A stretch of DNA of 64,000 nucleotides from Charina bottae (GCA_023362775.1 JALMGJ010000005.1:84888921-84952920), one strand, 5' to 3'. Shown: positions 22,777 to 36,299, counted from the first letter of the stretch. Notes: generated from the letters alone by a model not told the origin. Made by a program: numbers and translations.

Positions 22777-23717
22777 TGTTCCCCAGGCTCTGAGAAGCCC
22801 ATTACATCTACCTTTTAGTTCCCAGCACATTTTAGACTTTGGGGTTTAGTTATAGCTGTGACCTCCGTATGTGCAAATGCCATCGGATGTTTGCTCTGTT
22901 TTCCTCCTGGAGGCCAACCTCCCATTTCCAAGGCAGAAACCTCTTGGATTTGTATAAAGCAGTTGCCTGGATGGTGGCCATAACATTTAATAATTAGAAA
23001 TCGATGTTAATTTTTAAAGTATAATCTTTGACATGCCTAAGGTAAGCTGTAGAGCTATTAATGTTCACTACTTTATCTTGAGGACTTGCTGTGCAGCTGT
23101 TGTAATGATAAATATCAATGTGGCAACAATTAAGAGTTTGTTTCAGCATTAATGAAACTGTTCCAGTCTTAAAGTAGTCCTCTCCTTTTCACATGCTGGC
23201 ACTAATTTAAAAGAAAATGTCAGGCTGAATATAAGCATATACCCTGACAGTTCAGCTTTTTATTTAAGTAGAAAAGCTGTTTGAAATTTAGCTTTCATCA
23301 AAAATGGGAAAACTGCCCACTTGAAATAAAACAATAGCTGAAATCTTAGTCATTTTCCACTTATGAAGCTCTGTTTCCATTAAAATAAACAACACAAATT
23401 GAAGAATGCCAAAAGCTTTATTCAAAGGGGTGGGGAAGGGTTTCTTTTGTTTTTTGTTTTTGGGCCATCTTACTGTAACTCAGTGAAATTTGAAAACAGG
23501 CACATTCTGGATTAAATAAATTAAAATCAAACAGTCATATTTTAGCAGAGAATTGGAAGATAGAAACTGGTTCAAACATGCAATAAAAGTGAATAATGCT
23601 GACTGGGCCTGCTGTGCTCTCCAAAAACCTTCTCCACACTTTCTTGGACCATCTCTTGTTTTTGAACAGAGAACCCATGTTGACTGTCCCTTGGAATATG
23701 GGTGATGTGACCATCCT
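22777..23717. other. Intron, nothing recognised
   Basis: AT-rich, unique-looking. Confidence 0.4.
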
Positions 23718-23940
23718 CTTTTTCTTTTTTTCTTTTTTTGATGCCTCCGAGTCATTGTTGACTTCTGGCAACTGCCTGCCGTTTTCTTGGCAAGATTTTT
23801 CAGAAGAGGTTTTCCATTGTCGTCTTCGTAGGGCTGAGAGAGAGTGACTGGTCCAAGGTCAACCAGCTGGCTTTGTGCCTAAGGCAAAACTCATGGTATC
23901 CTGGTTTCTAGCCTGTTGCCTATACCAAACTGGCTCTCAA
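23718..23940 (-). mobile_element. tRNA-derived SINE (Bov-B-like tail), reverse, degraded
   Basis: T-rich left end, then GTTTTCTTGGCAAGATTTTT, TAGGGCTGAGAGAGAGTGAC, CTGGTTTCTAGCCTG and CCAAACTGGCTCTC, complementing the SINE at 10856. Flanks share accatc-tc (about 23709 and 23939). Confidence 0.8.
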
Positions 23941-25989
23941 CCATCATCTATCTTAAAATTAACCTTTAAGGTTATTAATAGAATGTTTAATTTTTAATGA
24001 TTTTTTTTGTATTGGACAGTAGTTCTTTTGGAACAACGCATGTTTCAATCCATAGAAAGGGGGGGAAATTATGTTGTTCTGGATCCCCATGGAAAATCAG
24101 CTCCTAGATTGCCTTCTGCTCCTCTTTCTAATTCACTTTTAAAAATACATAAAGGTTTAAACACCAATAAAGATAACTAAGTGGGGGAGAGGAAGACAGT
24201 AAGATTTCCCAAAGTCAACTAAATTGTCTTTTTAAAATTGTTTTCATTGAACGGATTCAGCAGCTGATCAATTTTGATGCCACTTATGTGTTGAAAATTC
24301 CTTGAGGTAACTCAGCTGTATCACTAAAGATGATTTGCAGAACTTAATGTGTGAAAAAAGTAACAACAAAATAACTGCAGAAAATAAGTGCTTATCTCTT
24401 TTGTCAGTCAATAACAGGAAACCTCATTCAAATAAACTTAGTGTTGCCACAAAATTGACTGTAGAGTTGGCTTTAATGCATTGCGGAACAGAAGGATTTG
24501 AAAAATAGATTGTGTCATATTTTAGAATCCCTTGCTTTTCCAGAAGAGGCAAATAACCCTGAGATCCACTTGTATCAATAGTTAAGAAATATTTACTGTA
24601 TACCAGATAAATTATATCTTCTAGTACACATTGCTAGGGTTAGGGTTAGTAGAAATATGAATCTTCTTTTGGATTCTCTTGAGATATCAAGGTTAAGCCT
24701 TGCGTGTCAACATGGGGAACTTTATTTAACTCTTAGAATAAATGTTATTTGCCTTCAACCATCAGTAATTATTTGTCCCATTTTCTTTCATTTGACATTG
24801 TAAGCAATGATCACTTACATAGTGTCATTTCCTGCTCTCTTCTTTTTATTTCCTGTCATAAAATCTAATGAACATATTATATTTTTCAAATTTCTAAATA
24901 GATTTAGGAAAAAAGTCCAAGACATGTTCATTTATTTCAATGCTCATATAAATTATTTAAACACTTCATTCATTTATATACTCATTTATTTCCCATTACA
25001 GTTACAATCTTGTGGTTGAAAGGTGTTATAGCACCTTGTAGATATGGAAAACAAGCTAATTGTATATTTAGTAGCACATTTTGAAAGAGAAATATTCAGC
25101 CTAGTAAGCGCAGATTTCAGGAATAATAAATGTTGTGAGTATTATTTATATCTTCTAATGTTCTTTATGTTTCTTAATGCAGAACTCTCAAAATCTCAGT
25201 ATAGCACATGCTTTTGCACATATATGCTCAAGTAAAAGCAACTCAGGCTGTTCTTTTTTTAAAAAAAGGTGAAAAACTTGCTGTTAAAATGTAATTAGTA
25301 TGCATCATATAAATGTCTATAAGCATATAGTCATTGAAGTTGGCCATAGTTACATGGTTGTTCAACACACAGTTAAAAGCACAAGCTGAACTAAGAAATA
25401 TGAAAAAGAAACATACATAAAAGATACATGCATACATTCAAAACTCATAGTAGATTATAATTATATCATATGAAAATGATTCAGAATGCATTGCTGAACT
25501 TTTATTAGAAGCTTGAAGAGCAGAGAAACCAATCCAAGTCCTGTGCAATGCCTCCTCTGACACACAAATTCTTTGTTTGTTGACTCCCCTTCCCTTTCAC
25601 ACCCAGGGAGCTCCCAAAGTGGCTTTTCGGCTGCGATCTTACAAACACTTATCTGGATGTAAATTTCATTAAATGCATTGGATTTTCTTCTAAGAAGATG
25701 TACACAGAATTATGCTCCTACATTTTTAATGCAGATTTTTGTAATGTAAGCTATAGATTTTTCCTTTAGCTTTAATACTAGAAAAATAACACAATTGTTA
25801 TTACATAGTTTATTACATAGTTAACACATAGTTATTACATAGCCATTTTTCTGTATAGTTCAAGAGAATGTAAAAATCAGATACTCTGTTTTTAACTTTA
25901 GGACCATGTTAATCTTCTATCTACAGATAGTGTAATTCTCATAGAGATGGATAAAATTTGATTCATGGAGAGGAAGTTAGATTTATGGT
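23941..25989. other. Intron, nothing recognised
   Basis: AT-rich. TAGGGTTAGGGTTAG at about 24636 is only two telomere-like units. No exon or element identified. Confidence 0.4.
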
Positions 25990-25997
25990 GTCTAGAC

Positions 25998-26133
25998 CAG
26001 TGTTTCTCAACCTCAGCCACTTTAAGATGGGTGGACTTCAACTCCCAGAATTCCCCCAGCCAGCATGCTGGCTGGGGGAATTCTGGGAGTTGAAGTCCAC
26101 CCATCTTAAAGTGGCTGAGGTTGAGAAATACTG
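25998..26133. mobile_element. Palindromic hAT MITE (136 bp)
   Basis: CAGTGTTTCTCAACCTCAGC on the left and its complement, GCTGAGGTTGAGAAATACTG, on the right. The arms are almost perfectly complementary to the centre (AGCATGCT), so a hairpin is possible. Target duplication imperfect: gtctagac at 25990-25997 versus gttagac at 26134-26140. Confidence 0.88.
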
Positions 26134-26140
26134 GTTAGAC

Positions 26141-26345
26141 CAGGGGTGGGGAACCTTTTTTCTGCCAAGGGCCATTTGGATATTTATAACTGGGGACCGG
26201 GGGCGGGGTTTCTGGGATTTCCGCAGACTGGGGGCTGGAGTTTGCAGGCGGGAGCCAATCACAAGCACTGGGGGGCGGGGTTTGCAGGCAGGAGCCAATT
26301 GCGCGGAAGGGGCGGGGTTTGCAGGCGGGAGCCCCGCAGGCTCAT
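26141..26345. mobile_element. hAT element (CAGGGGTGGGGAACCTT type), truncated
   Basis: CAGGGGTGGGGAACCTTTTT then CTGCCAAGGGCCATTTGGAT and repeats of GGCGGGGTTTGCAGG. It is the reverse orientation of the complete element at 35389-35649. Its far terminus (CAGGGATGGGCAACAT side) is missing. Abuts the palindromic MITE. Confidence 0.8.
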
Positions 26346-27035
<690 letters not shown>

Positions 27036-27946
27036 AATTTTAAAGGGACAATAAGCCAGTCTTGTCAACGGATGTATGACTGGTATCAGTAATAACTGTG
27101 TCTTACTGAACTCACTAGTGAACCAGTTTTCTTGTTTTAATACTGTGCTGGCCTGTAAGGTGGTAAGGGTGGCATATCTGGGCTGCAAATTCTGGGCAAC
27201 CACTAGGTGTCAGCAAAGAGATGAAGAAAAGACATTTTTGCTGCCAGCTGCTGGTCATCAGTCCATATATGGTAGCTCTAAATACAAAGCCCCTTAAGAC
27301 CCTGCATTGGCAGCATTTAGCCTTAGTGCTGCCCTGCTTTGTCTCCATAAAATCACGTTCTGCCCTTCCTGAACCAGTTTCCTTCAGGTTCAACTGTAGA
27401 GCAGGAGGGAGAGCTTCAAGAACAGTTCTGCAGGAACAAGTGGGCTGAGTTTATCTCCATAAGCACTGCTTCAGGGGTGTTTGTAGGGTATGGCCCAAAA
27501 AACCAAGATGGCAGCCACAGTGTGACTGAAGCTCCACCTGTTTTTTTATCTGCATTGCATCTTGACTTTTTGGACTGTACCCCGTGGACATCCCTGAACT
27601 GTTTCTTAGACTCTCATTGTTAACCTAGAAACAAAGGTGATTTCTGGCTGGCTCCTTTAGAGCAACAGTGCACATTCATTTGGGGAACAAAGACTACATT
27701 CCAAAAACAGTGGCGTAACCAGAACATACATTAAAAATGACTTAAAGTAAATTAAATTAGTGGAGGCAATTGGTTTAATAATTTCTTCTTTCCTCACATT
27801 AAACATTACAACTTCTTGTAACCTAGGGTGGAATTTTGGAAGCGGGAGCCAAGGTTTTGGTTGGCTGTTGTATCTACTTTAAAGAATGAAGGCTTAAGCT
27901 CTGTTCAACATGTCCACTTCCTTCTCAAGGTGTTGGCTAGGGTTTT
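27036..27946. other. Intron, nothing recognised
   Basis: Unique-looking. Open frames of 73-92 codons at 27076-27448 have no family features. Confidence 0.4.
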
Positions 27947-27960
27947 TGTATGTATGTATG

Positions 27961-28012
<52 letters not shown>
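27947..28012 (+). repeat. TATG/TATC tetranucleotide microsatellite
   Basis: TATG units followed by about thirteen TATC units, at the 3' end of a reverse LINE fragment. Confidence 0.95.
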
Positions 28013-28455
28013 GGATTTATCACCCCCCATCTCTACAGGAGTAGACTCTGGGCGGTTTACAATAATATTATAAAAAAATTAAAACCTATACATCTAAAAT
28101 CCACTATAATAATAAATAGAAAAATCCAAAAGATGGTGAGTTCTGAAAAGGAGGGTATTACTAAGCTAACCACCCCCAGGAGGAACTATTATTTCCTTCG
28201 TTCCAAGCAAGGCAGCAGAACCAGGTCTTTAAAGACTTCCTGAAGGCCAGGAGCGAGGGCGCCCACCTCACCTCTGGGAGCAAGATATTCCACAGGGCGG
28301 GTGCTATCGCAGAGAAGGCACGCCTCCTGGACCCCGCTAGATGGAATTCTTTTATTGATGGGGTCTGAAGCATGCCCTCCCTGCATGACTGGGTGGGGCA
28401 GGTAGATGTGGTCGGGATGAGATGGTCCCTCAGGTACCCTGGTCCCATGCCAGGG
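28013..28455 (-). pseudogene. CR1/L2-like LINE ORF2 C-terminus and 3' UTR, reverse
   Basis: The minus-strand frame reads GPGYLRDHLIP, then AGSRRRAFSAIAPALWNILL and PEVRWAPSLLAFRKSLKTWF, the conserved C-terminal signature of CR1/L2-type LINE ORF2. The 3' UTR then leads to a CCGCCCAGAGTC tail and the tetranucleotide repeat at 27947. This ties the GATGGGCGG-type tails elsewhere to this LINE group. Confidence 0.8.
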
Positions 28456-29329
28456 TATTAATGCAGAGAAATAAAATTCTCTAAAGCAAATTCAAACTGT
28501 ATTAACATCTACAAACCAGAAGCAACAGGTAAGCTAGTTTTATGGTACTGTATTTTCATTTGGAATAGCCAAAGGTATCCAAACAATAAAAATGGCTTAA
28601 GAATAGAAATATGAAGTTGCATAATGCGATTAGCAACCCATGGGCATTATTAATTAAATATTTTGGATTGATACGTTGATAATTTATTGCAACTGAATTT
28701 GTATATTTGCAAGTTAGATAATGTTTCTCCTTACCTCATCGGTATTTATTAACTAGACTTCACACAATAACTTTAACATGAGATACTTTTAATAGAAGCA
28801 ATTATTGCTGTTAACCAGTTTTTGCCATTCTGTAGTCATTCTGTAGCAACACATGACTGGAGAACTTTATTATTGTCATTTCTTTTAATTATCACTGAAT
28901 TTAGTTTTCTAATAGCATCATTGTGCAAATGATTCTTAGCTGTAATACCTTTCAAGCCTATTGTAATCACTGGATAATTAACCTGCCAGGATTTAAGCAC
29001 ACTCAGCTTTGCCTCAGGACATTTAACACTCAAATAAGGTCAATTATCTCCTGATGATAAGTGCTTGGTCACAAGTTCCTGCTTAATTCATCTCAGAACT
29101 GCTCACCTTAAATAAGTAAACGTTTGTTGCCCAATATAAGTTTCACTACTTATCACAGCTCTTTATATTGTCTGAGGATACAGGTCCTAAGTGCCACCCA
29201 GATGCAGGATGAGTAGAATGCTACTATAACTGGGTACAGGAAAAAAAGGATGAGCTTCAGAAGATGACCCATTTTACATAGTTGTCTGCCCTTCAGGAAA
29301 CAAAACACCATAAGGCTATAATAAGAGAA

Positions 29330-29440
29330 TCTTGGAAGACTGACAGCATTTCCCCTTCCTTCCTTCCTTCTTATATCAAAGAGAGTCAAGGCAGGCTGAT
29401 CTTGAGTTTCTTCCTCACCCCTTCCTGTCATCCTGGGCTT
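29330..29440 (-). repeat. Unclassified dispersed repeat, copy 2
   Basis: On the minus strand GTGAGGAAGAAACTCAAGAT, GCCTGCCTTGACTCTCTTTG and ATATAAGAAGG, related to 13975 and 55410. Confidence 0.5.
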
Positions 29441-30331
29441 AGCTGATGTTTTGTAACACCTGCCACATACTTTCCTCAAAGGCTGTGTACTCCTCTATGG
29501 TTGACCAGCTTTTGTAATGTGGGCAAGTTTATTTAAACCCTGATTCTAGGTGATTCACCCAGATTTTCTTTTTCTCCAAGGGCATGCCGGTACTCCAAAA
29601 TAAAAAATAAAAATTAAGACATGATTTCAGTGATTTTTTTTAAAAAAAAAATCTGTATATCCATGTGGTGAATCCTTTCTTTTTTTGAGCCTATTCATTA
29701 TTTCTAGCAATACAAATTCAGTTATAAAAGAATTATGGGCATTGGCATTCTTTGTGTTGCTTCAGTAAAAACGAATATGCAGAACTTCAAGATCCAGAAA
29801 GGAATTTGGCAAGGAAAATTTCATAGGCTTTTCTAATCATAACACAGAGAAAAATTATAGGAACCCTCTGTTGGGCAGCTTGCTCACATTCAGGATTGCA
29901 TTCAGCGTTTCAAATCATGCCATGAGGTGGATGCAATCAAAAATGGGTGGAACCATTGTAAAAAATTGAAAAAGCAAACATAAATAATCTTCATTATGAA
30001 TGTAACAAGGCAAAAAAGGAAAAAGAGAAAATGCCAACACAAAAAGCATGGTAGAAACCTCCAGCTTGGGGTCTGAACACCTGATCCCTAACCTAATTGC
30101 TGAAGGAACATTTGGCTTGATGACTAAGCCCTGTTGAACTTATTACCAGCACTACCATATTTTCATATTTTTAAATGTAGTTCTTTTCCTGGCATCACCC
30201 ACTTTTTCAGGTGTGGATCCTCTAAAACCACTGAAAGGCCATGTAACCCCAAAAAGATTGTGCAAAATAACAATTTAAGAAGTTTGTTTTTTTAGCATTC
30301 TGTTCTCGGGCATCCATCCTGGCTGATCACC

Positions 30332-30455
30332 CAGGAGACTTCAGTATTCAAAAAGTTAGATATCACCAAATGTGCACCGCACAGTAAGAAGTTAGGGAAG
30401 GAATTCTAATTCTCTAAAAAAAATCAGAACACAAGGAAAACTGTGTGAGAACAGA
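30332..30455 (+). repeat. Diverged direct repeat, copy 1
   Basis: TTCAGTATTCAAAAAGTTAG, CCAAATGTGCACC and AAACACAAGGAAAA-like blocks, shared in order with 32005-32125. Confidence 0.7.
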
Positions 30456-31321
30456 ACAACACCTAAATTGTGTTCTTCCTCTGTTCCAGTCTTGGGTCAA
30501 AACTACTTTCTGCTGAAGGGGAATTTTCAGTTTTCAGGGATCACATCATCACCAAATCATCTTCCACCCTGATCAGTTGCCTTCTCTAGCACCAGCATAT
30601 TGTTGAGATGTGCAGTAGGAAGGATTCAGAGATAATGGACAGCTTCACTGCTGAGCAAATCTTCAGTCTCTTCCTTTCCTCTTGCCTTCAGCAAATGGCT
30701 AAAGCTAAGCTTTAATCAGATAAAATGTTTTTAAAATATAGCTCAGGCTTGCAGCCCCCATCGATAAAGTTCCCGTTATTGGAAACGGTCTAAATTACTG
30801 GAATTAATCATGCTGTTTATAAAATAGCACATTTTATATGATTCATCTGATTCAATTAATCTTTCTAGTTATCAGTGTTACCTTGACAGCTGCACTATAA
30901 ATTCTTCTGTAAGAGGTATTTAAATCGTTTGCCTAGGAAGTTGTGAGTGAAAGAAAACCTATAGACAAGATTTTTGATGCTGCTTTCAAGTTGTGTTGTA
31001 CAAGATGGGTGGCCACAGAAGTCATATCTGTCTGTCCATCCGTCCATCCCTTCATATGAATGCTCTTCTGCCTGAATTACAGGTGGATCACAGTCCCTTG
31101 TTTTTTATAAATCATATTACAGTACATTTTTTAAAATGGTATTTACAGTTATTTTAACATCTTACTATTTTTCTATGGTTTGATGCTTTTTTGGATCTTG
31201 TTGTTTTGGTTTTAGCCAGCTACAAGCTCAGGTTAAAGAGACGCAGGGCAAATTAGAGGTTTACCTGATTAAATTAAGCCATGAGAACTAACATTAAAAC
31301 GAAATACATTTCTTTTAATGT

Positions 31322-31404
31322 ACAGGTAGTCCTTGTTTAGTGACTGCAGTTGGTTCTAGCAAAATGGTCGCTAAGCAAACCATGTGACAGAGAGAGAGAG
31401 AGAG
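31322..31404 (+). mobile_element. Tigger-like terminal fragment and AG repeat
   Basis: TACAGGTAGTCCTTGTTTAG and AATGGTCGCTAAGCAAACCA, as at other Tigger-like termini, then an AG microsatellite at 31388-31404. No right end. Confidence 0.65.
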
Positions 31405-32004
31405 ACTGCAAAGATCAGACTATTCAGGAGAAGATGACGCTTCCCAATTTGCTTCCTTGGTTGAGTTGTTGGTAATACAAATGATACCTAAGAGGAGGGG
31501 CTTGATAGAACTTGATCAGGACAGATCCAGATCATCATCTCTTTCTTCTCATACAAGAAAGGAAGGCCAAACAAATGGGGACACCACAAGCCCGCGGGCA
31601 GGTGCCTAAGTGGGAGTGAGATTGTAGAACCCTTTCTCTATGTTCCTGCTTTTGATGGAGTCTCAGTCACCTTCCATCTTCTTCCCAGTCTTCCAGTATC
31701 CCTGTTCCTTTAATAAAGGCTATGCCAAGTCCAAGATCCCCTTCATAAGTAATGTTGCCTGCCAGATACTCCCCATTCGTTGTTCTCTAACTATACTGTT
31801 GTTATAACTGTGGTTATGTCATAGCTATAGCCATCAATGAAAGCGTAATAGTAATTATTTTAAATATTTACATTATTTCTTATTTGTTTTAATCCTGTTT
31901 ACATACAGCAGGATTATAAACCACTCAGGGTCAGTCAATAGTGCCAGGAGGGAGGGACTGAAGAAGGAAGGAAGGGCCCCAGTTTAAATATTGACTGATT
32001 ACCA

Positions 32005-32125
32005 AAAAGATTTCAGTATTCCAAAAGTTAGATGTCACTAAATGTGCACCATAAGTTAGTGAGGAAATTTTAATTTCTCTAAAAAAAGTCAAAACACAAG
32101 GAAAATGATGTGAGAACAGAACCAG
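32005..32125 (+). repeat. Diverged direct repeat, copy 2
   Basis: TTTCAGTATTCCAAAAGTTA, CTAAATGTGCACC and AAACACAAGGAAAATG match 30332-30455 in the same order. Confidence 0.7.
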
Positions 32126-34039
32126 AATACTCTTCAACGCATGCTCTGTACCTCTACCTTCCTTAATAATTTGCATAATTATCAAGGCATTTAAATTTGC
32201 TGTAAATACAAGTGCCATGCTTGCTGATAAAGAATTTGTAACAGCATTCTGCCTTAGGTTAGGAACACAACATTAGTTAATTAGTGAGGGTGTTTTTCCT
32301 AGAGACAGAAATTTAGAACTTTTGCCTCAGCCATTTACAACTTATTTTTCTTGGAAATAGTGAAGTATTTGAAATAATGGGGAACAGGGCCTCTGACTTC
32401 CTTTTCTGCTGAGGATTGCAGAGCCCTACGTCTTCCATGTACTCTGAAAATACTTCATTTTTGCCTTTGAGAGTGTATAAATAAAACCTACTGGCAGGAT
32501 TTACGTTATCTTTGTACCTAAGCCAATTTGTAAAATGGTTGTAAAGCTAAATCATGTAATTGGAAAGACTGCTTCAACATTAATTGGAAATACGAGATGG
32601 AGCTGTTCAGCATTCCCTCTTATCCAAATGTAGGGAAACTGAACAGAAATCTGAAAGCAGTTGTAGCATATTTGAACAGTTTCTTTAAGGGCAAAAATTG
32701 GGGGAGCAGTGGAAATCAGTATACTTTGAGAGTTACCTTTATTTTATTTTCATACTCTTCTTCGTTTAGTAAAACAGTTATTTCACAATGAACACATAAA
32801 TAAGTATTTCACTGGTTGTAGAGCAACTATTTCATAATTTTCCAAGAGAGAGAATGATAGAAAATCCTCCAATATAATCATAGAAGGGGAATCCTTTCTT
32901 ATGATTTCTTGCAGATCTCAGTACAACGGTGCATTTCACTAAATAATTCACAAATATAATTTCCTTTACTTCAGGAGGAAGCCCTGTATTTTATTTTTTA
33001 TTTTATTTTTGTCAGCTTCCATTGGAGATTTGAGTCCATTGAGATGTAGAAACAATCGTTATTGGAGGGTATCAGTTGGAGAGATTCGTGAGAGAAGAAA
33101 GATGAGCTTAATATTGAAATAAAATTCACCATTGTGTTTTGATCATTGGAGTGCCATTTCTCTGCTGTCTTTGAGATACAACAAAAACTGCCTTTCTGAC
33201 CTTGGTGGATGATGACCTTTGCCAAGAGATAGAGAAGGGAGTATAGCATAATATCCTTTTGGACCATTTCTCCCAGGAGATGTTCTTCAGAAATGAGTCA
33301 AATTTGTAATATCTATAGCCACAGGCTGTTAAAGCACAGGAGTTCTCTGTTGGATCAACATGAAATATCCACCATGTTAAGTGACTCCATTCTTTTTCAT
33401 CAAATTGAAATGCCCTTCAAACATTAGTTTGTAGTTTTAACATGTTAGAGCAAATGAAGCCACACAGTTGGAAATCTGGGAATTATAATCCAGTGAGGGT
33501 GAATCTTTAAGCCTACATGATGGATCCTTACAGTCCAACACAAAAGATTGTCAATTTGTTCCCTGTCCAATTATTATATGAACACTTGGCAAATTTATGT
33601 TCTAATGATGGCTGCACGGGGTTTCTCAGCTGTTATTATACCATCTGGGGCTTAGCTAGAGACCTGCTCATTTTTTTTAATGTCTTTTATCCCTACCTTG
33701 GAGGATGGATACATCAATAACTAACCTTCTGTTAGATCCATAAATAACTTTTTCAGTGTTTCCTGGAAATAATTAGTTCTTGTTCAATAAGAGACAGAAC
33801 AATATAGGACTGAATAAGTCCGTCTTTCTCTGAGAGTTCATGGATTTGAACTCCCAGGTTTGAGCTGTTTCATAGAGTCCTGATCTACTTTGCACTCTAC
33901 CTCCTCAATTCCCCTATCTAAAAAAATGCTATATGGTGCCATTTAAGAAGCAATAGCTGTAATGTGTAATATTTTTATCTGATATATGCTTATAACTATG
34001 CATAGTAGAAGACTCATTTTTCACAGTACCTTCACAAAG
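32126..34039. other. Intron, nothing recognised
   Basis: AT-rich, unique-looking. Confidence 0.4.
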
Positions 34040-34047
34040 TCCTACAA

Positions 34048-34284
34048 CAGGGCTTTCCAAAGTGCCGCCGCTGGCGACACAGCGGCGCGTGGCCGCGCGG
34101 CGGCGGCGCGGGGGGCGTGCGGTGGCGCGCGCGTGCACGGCGGCGGCAGCCTCCGCTAAAACGCGGAAGCCGCACCACGGCCGCCGTGCACACGCGCGCC
34201 GCCGCTTCCGGGTGGTGTGGCGACACACCACGCTGTGTGTTGCGACACACTTCTGTGTCACGACACACAGTTTGGAAAGCTCTG
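34048..34284. mobile_element. hAT MITE, CGACACAC family, copy 4
   Basis: CAGGGCTTTCCAAAGTGCC to CAGTTTGGAAAGCTCTG with perfect tcctacaa duplications (34040-34047, 34285-34292). Interior GC-rich with a CCGCTAAAACGCGGAAG block shared in complement with the copy at 40251. Confidence 0.95.
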
Positions 34285-34292
34285 TCCTACAA

Positions 34293-34897
34293 ACTGTTTG
34301 GAATAAATTCCCTGGATAAAAAGCAGTTCCTTCTTCCTTAAAGTGGCTGGTTCCACCCACAGTTGGGAGGCTCGGGGAGGTAGAGTTTCTGTACCCCAAT
34401 CTACATGAAATCTCTAGTAAATGTTACCTGCGTACTGTATGTATGCTGAAGCATCATTGGGTGCAATAGGCTCATGTTGAGACCACTTAGCTCTATATCT
34501 CATTTCCCGCTTCTGGCACTACAGTGTTAATGAAAACTTTGAATTACTATTTAGTGGCAATTGCAGAATGGATGAGGGTGAACAAGCTGAATTTTAAAAT
34601 ATGATGGCAATACTGGCAAATCCTCTATTAAGTATTTAGACTGTTTGGGATAGGATTACATTCTACTCTGAAGAAATAAATTTACCAGTTGGGGATATTT
34701 CAAGATCCAAATGTCTACCTTGATGTGTAGGAAATTATTGTAGTAAGGAATGAATTTTGCCAATTTTTCTTGCATTCCACTTGAAATCAAGCCTGGACTC
34801 AGTCATCCATGTTCTTGTTGCCTCTATTTACTTAACGCATTCTCAGAGAGAACAAAGGACGAGTAATGAAATATGTATTGCACCGTAAACCTCAACC
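34293..34897. other. Intron, nothing recognised
   Basis: No element identified between two adjacent MITEs. Confidence 0.4.
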
Positions 34898-34905
34898 CTT
34901 TACAG

Positions 34906-35289
34906 CAGAGCTTTCCAAAGTTTTCCCACGGCGACACACCAACCACCGTTGGTGTGTTGCCGCGGGAAAACCCGGAAGTGCCGCCGTTGCGGCAGCGCGC
35001 AAAATCCCGGAAGCGCTGCTGCCACTTTCGTTTTTTGCGCACCGCCGTTGGTGTGTCGCCGCGGGAAAACCCGGAAGCGCCGCCGTTGCGGCAGCGCGCA
35101 AAAACCCGGAAGCGCTGCTGCCGCTTTCAGTTTTTGCATGCCACCGTGGCTACGGCACTTTCAGATTTTCACGCGCCGCCATTCGTGTGTCGCCGCGGGA
35201 AAACGCGGAATTCCGGGTTTTGACGCGACACATCTGGGCCCCGCAGGCGACACACTTTTGTGTCGTGACACACAGTTTGGAAAGCTCTG
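34906..35289. mobile_element. hAT MITE, CGACACAC family, copy 5
   Basis: CAGAGCTTTCCAAAGTTTTC to CAGTTTGGAAAGCTCTG; ctttacag (34898-34905) and ctttacat (35290-35297) match at 7 of 8. The interior repeats GCCGCGGGAAAACCCGGAAG three times with small changes, giving tandem structure. Frames of up to 152 codons are artefacts. Confidence 0.93.
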
Positions 35290-35388
35290 CTTTACATACT
35301 TGTGCAACCTTACAATGCAAGTAGGAAAAGGTGGAGCCAGGGTCAGTGGCTTTATAACACACTGTTTAATTGTTTTGTTGTCATAGGG

Positions 35389-35649
35389 CAGGGATGGGCA
35401 ACATCAGGCCCGCGGGCCATATAAGGCCCACGGGGCTCCCACCTAAGGCCTGTGGGGCTCCCGCCTGCAAACCCTGCCCCTTCCATGCGATTGGCTCCCA
35501 CCCGCAAACCCCGCCCCCCAGTGCTTGTGATTGGCTCCCACCTGCAAACTCCGGGCACCGGTCCGCGGAAATCCCAGAAACGCCACCCCCCAGTCCCCGG
35601 TTATAAATATCCAAATGGCCCTTGGCAGAAAAAAGGTTCCCCACCCCTG
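35389..35649. mobile_element. hAT MITE (CAGGGATGGGCAACAT / CAGGGGTGGGGAACC ends)
   Basis: Starts CAGGGATGGGCAACATCAGG, ends AAGGTTCCCCACCCCTG. Perfect tcataggg duplications at 35381-35388 and 35650-35657. Interior repeats GCGATTGGCTCCC and CCTGCAAACCC, shared with the elements at 1352 and 40650. Confidence 0.94.
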
Positions 35650-35657
35650 TCATAGGG

Positions 35658-36225
35658 TTAGGAAGAGGCTCCTGTGGTGGGCTCCTACACAAGGTATATC
35701 TGACGTTTCTGTTGGAGATACTCATTCAGATCATAAGACCCCGCTGATTACCAGTCTGGTTTAATTCAGAACGCTACGTTTGATGTTCAAGCCATAATGG
35801 ATTGAAACCAGAATATATTGGGAACTGTATGTCACATATGAATTGCTTTGAGATCACTGTATTTTTAGGAGATTTCTTTCGGATCCTACCATCATCTGAA
35901 AGGATAATGGTATCCAGAATATGACTGTTGGGTTTGGTTATTATGTTCAACTGGTGGTGCAGACTAGTTTATTTAAGCAAGCCTTTTAAAAATTGTTATT
36001 GCAACCCTGTAGCTGTAGACTGTTTGTAGATTTTTAAAAGGCATTTTTATATTGTTTCTGTTTTTTAAGATGCATTTTTATTTTCTTTACATCTTGTATA
36101 ACCCTTTTGTATACAGGCAGCTAATTCATAATAACAAACTATCTGGTCTCCATAATTGGAGAAGAAATTATTTTCCAATTAGATCCAATTAAGCTTTTTC
36201 TACATCAGTGTGAAAATACAGAGTC
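35658..36225. other. Intron, nothing recognised
   Basis: 36000-36120 has a T-rich LINE-tail-like character but no firm match. Confidence 0.35.
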
Positions 36226-36291
36226 CCCTCTGGAAATGGGGGGAGATGGGCGGTGATATAAGTTAGAAATATAAATAAATAAATAAATAAA
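36226..36291 (+). repeat. LINE 3'-end fragment (GATGGGCGG tail type)
   Basis: GGGGGGAGATGGGCGGTGAT followed by AAAT repeats. Confidence 0.7.
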
Positions 36292-36299
36292 ATCTAGGG

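Larger units (their letters stand above)
28456..31322. other. Intron, mostly unrecognised
   Basis: Contains a copy of an unclassified dispersed repeat (29330-29440) and one member of a diverged direct-repeat pair (30332-30455). Otherwise AT-rich with no identifiable element or exon. Confidence 0.4.

Noticed and set aside
24633..24650. Interstitial telomere repeat (TAGGGTTAGGGTTAG); similar CCCTAACCCTAA at 61047
   Set aside because: Only about two units at each place, within chance expectation for AT-rich intron.
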